A stretch of DNA of 64,000 nucleotides, taken from assembly GCF_012034175.1 (NCBI RefSeq), contig NZ_JAATEJ010000023.1:1-64000 (forward strand), in the 5' to 3' direction. Below, piece after piece: positions 62,583 to 64,000 of the stretch. The position numbers and the translations under genes are program-made. The first letter of the stretch is position 1; every line of letters starts with the position of its first letter. Source of the stretch: Actinacidiphila epipremni (GTDB lineage: Bacteria > Actinomycetota > Actinomycetes > Streptomycetales > Streptomycetaceae). A model generated the notes under the pieces. The model saw only the letters and a list, made by a program, of their open reading frames with translations, searched no databases and had not been told where the DNA came from.

Positions 62583-64000
62583 TCACAGGTCGAGGCCGGT
62601 GAGCACCAGGACCCGCTCGTAGGTGTAGTCCTCCATCGCGTACCGGACGCCCTCGCGCCCGCTGCCGGAGTCCTTCACCCCGCCGTACGGCATCTGGTCG
62701 GCGCGGTAGGAGGGCGCGTCGCCGATGACGACGCCGCCGACCTGCAGCTCGCGGTGGGCGCGGAAGGCCAGCTGGATGTCGTGGGTGAAGACGCCGGCCT
62801 GCAGGCCGAAGCGGGAGTCGTTGACGGCGGCGAAAGCCTCGTCGGCGCCGTTCACCCGGTGCAGTGACAGCACCGGGCCGAACGCCTCCTCGGTGGCCAG
62901 CAGCGCGTCGGCCGGCAGGTCGGCGAGCACGGTCGGGGCGTACGTGGCGCCGTCGCGCTCGCCGCCGGCCAGCAGCCGGGCGCCCTTGGCCACGGCGTCG
63001 TCGACCCACTGCCCGACCCGTACGGCGGCGGCCTCGCTCACCAGCGGGCCGACGTCGGTGGCGCCGTTGCCCGGGTCGCCGGTCACCTGCTCGCGGACCT
63101 TGGTGACGACGCGTTCTGCCAAGGCGTCGTAAATGGCCGCGTCGGCGATGACCCGCTGCACGGAGATGCAGGACTGTCCGCCCTGGTAGTTGGCGAACGT
63201 GGCAATACGCGCAGCCGCCCAGTCCAGGTCGGCGTCGGAGGACCAGTCGGCCAGCACCACGGCGGCGGCGTTCCCGCCGAGCTCCAGCGTGACGTGCTTG
63301 CGCGGCACCGAGTCGGCGATGGCGTGGCCCACTGTGTCGGATCCGGTGAAGGAGATGACCGGCAGCCGCGGGTCCTGCACCAGCGCGGGCATCCGGTCGT
63401 TCGGCACCGGCAGGACGCTCCAGGCGCCCGCGGGCAGCCCCTCGGTCTCCGCGAGCAGTTCGCCGAGCAGCAGCGCCGACAGCGGTGTGGCGGGCGCCGG
63501 CTTGAGGATGATCGGCACGCCCACCGCGAGCGCCGGGGCGACCTTGTGCGCCACCAGGTTCAGCGGGAAGTTGAACGGCGCGATGCCCAGGACCGGCCCG
63601 CGCCCGAAGCGCCGGGTCAGCGCGAGCCGCCCCACGCCGCCCGGGTCGGTGTCCAGGCGCTGCGCCTGCCCGGCGTTGAAGCGGCGGGCCTCCTCGGCGG
63701 CCCAGCGGAAGACCGACACCGCGCGGCCGACCTCGCCGCGCGCCCACTTCAGGGGCTTGCCGTTCTCCGCGGTGATGAGCAGCGCCACCTCCTCGGCGCG
63801 CTCGGCCAGCCGCCGGGAGACGTGGTCCAGGGCGGCGGCCCGCACATGCGCGGGCGTCGCCTCGAAGGCGTGGTGGGCCGCTGCCGCCGCCGCGACGGCC
63901 GCCTCCACCTGCACCTGGTCCGGCACGCTCACTCGGGCGACGGTGGAGCCGTCCCAGGGGTTGGTCACATCGAAGGCGTCCGTGCCGGTGGCCCGGCTCC
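62583..64000 (-). CDS. Aldehyde dehydrogenase family protein (partial)
   Basis: This NAD(P)-dependent dehydrogenase runs off the right edge; the frame stays open to 64000 (SRATGTDAFDVTNPWDGS...), so the true start is outside the window. At least 472 residues are present. The catalytic Cys lies in GGQSCISVQR, the general base Glu in LELGGNAA, and the cofactor loop in SFTGSDTVGHAI. The closing motifs GVKDSGSGREGVRYAME are intact. The substrate is unknown. The conserved start of family members (NPxDG) is reached near the edge, so only a few residues are missing. Confidence 0.93.
   Translation of the reverse strand, partial: SRATGTDAFDVTNPWDGSTVARVSVPDQVQVEAAVAAAAAAHHAFEATPAHVRAAALDHVSRRLAERAEEVALLITAENGKPLKWARGEVGRAVSVFRWAAEEARRFNAGQAQRLDTDPGGVGRLALTRRFGRGPVLGIAPFNFPLNLVAHKVAPALAVGVPIILKPAPATPLSALLLGELLAETEGLPAGAWSVLPVPNDRMPALVQDPRLPVISFTGSDTVGHAIADSVPRKHVTLELGGNAAAVVLADWSSDADLDWAAARIATFANYQGGQSCISVQRVIADAAIYDALAERVVTKVREQVTGDPGNGATDVGPLVSEAAAVRVGQWVDDAVAKGARLLAGGERDGATYAPTVLADLPADALLATEEAFGPVLSLHRVNGADEAFAAVNDSRFGLQAGVFTHDIQLAFRAHRELQVGGVVIGDAPSYRADQMPYGGVKDSGSGREGVRYAMEDYTYERVLVLTGLDL

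Overview
This is a 64 kb piece of chromosome from a Streptomyces-type actinomycete. The DNA is very GC-rich, there are many GTG starts and strong GGAGG-type ribosome sites, and genes often overlap by 4 nt (ATGA/GTGA). From memory the gene order is that of the Streptomyces core region running from RNase J through pnp/rpsO, a type VII (ESX) secretion locus, ribF, and the nusA-infB operon to ispG/rseP/dxr. I see no tRNA, rRNA, insertion sequence, CRISPR array or replication origin.

Left core block (1-10,150), mostly minus strand. RNase J, dapA and thyX come first, then a small plus-strand PH-domain membrane protein. They are followed by the operon rpsO-pnp-M16 peptidase-dapB-TPR protein. RNA decay (RNase J, PNPase) and lysine/cell-wall precursor synthesis (DapA, DapB) are interleaved here.

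Type VII secretion locus (10,159-35,828). EccD and EccC are divergent. Minus-strand genes between 23.1 and 30.4 kb encode EccB, two WXG-like or candidate substrate proteins, the EsxA/EsxB pair and two subtilisin-like mycosins. EccE, an unknown protein and an EspI-like MinD/ParA ATPase follow on the plus strand. Between EccC and the mycosin lies a cargo module (15.8-23.0 kb). It holds an SseB-like protein, a helical partner protein, two paralogous polymorphic toxins with C-terminal papain-fold (glutamine-deamidase type) domains, two YrhB/Imm35-like immunity proteins, and a 439-residue protein. That last protein repeats twice an immunity-like domain followed by a toxin-like domain; the first toxin-like copy has Ala where the toxins have the catalytic Cys. 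It is the most unusual gene in the window.

Signalling block (36.1-39.9 kb). This is one operon encoding an ABC ATPase, a permease, a histidine kinase and a LuxR-type response regulator. It converges on, and overlaps by 31 bp, ribF.

Translation block (39.8-52.7 kb, minus strand). It contains ribF, a large trypsin-like/STAND-type NTPase protein with degenerate active sites and an internal minisatellite, and the conserved nusA-infB operon (rimP-nusA-ylxR-infB-DUF503-rbfA-truB).

Right block (52.8-64.0 kb). It contains a ferritin-like pair, an aminoglycoside-phosphotransferase-like kinase, two GNAT acetyltransferases, the isoprenoid genes ispG and dxr flanking the site-2 protease rseP, a long acyl-CoA dehydrogenase, and an aldehyde dehydrogenase cut by the window edge.
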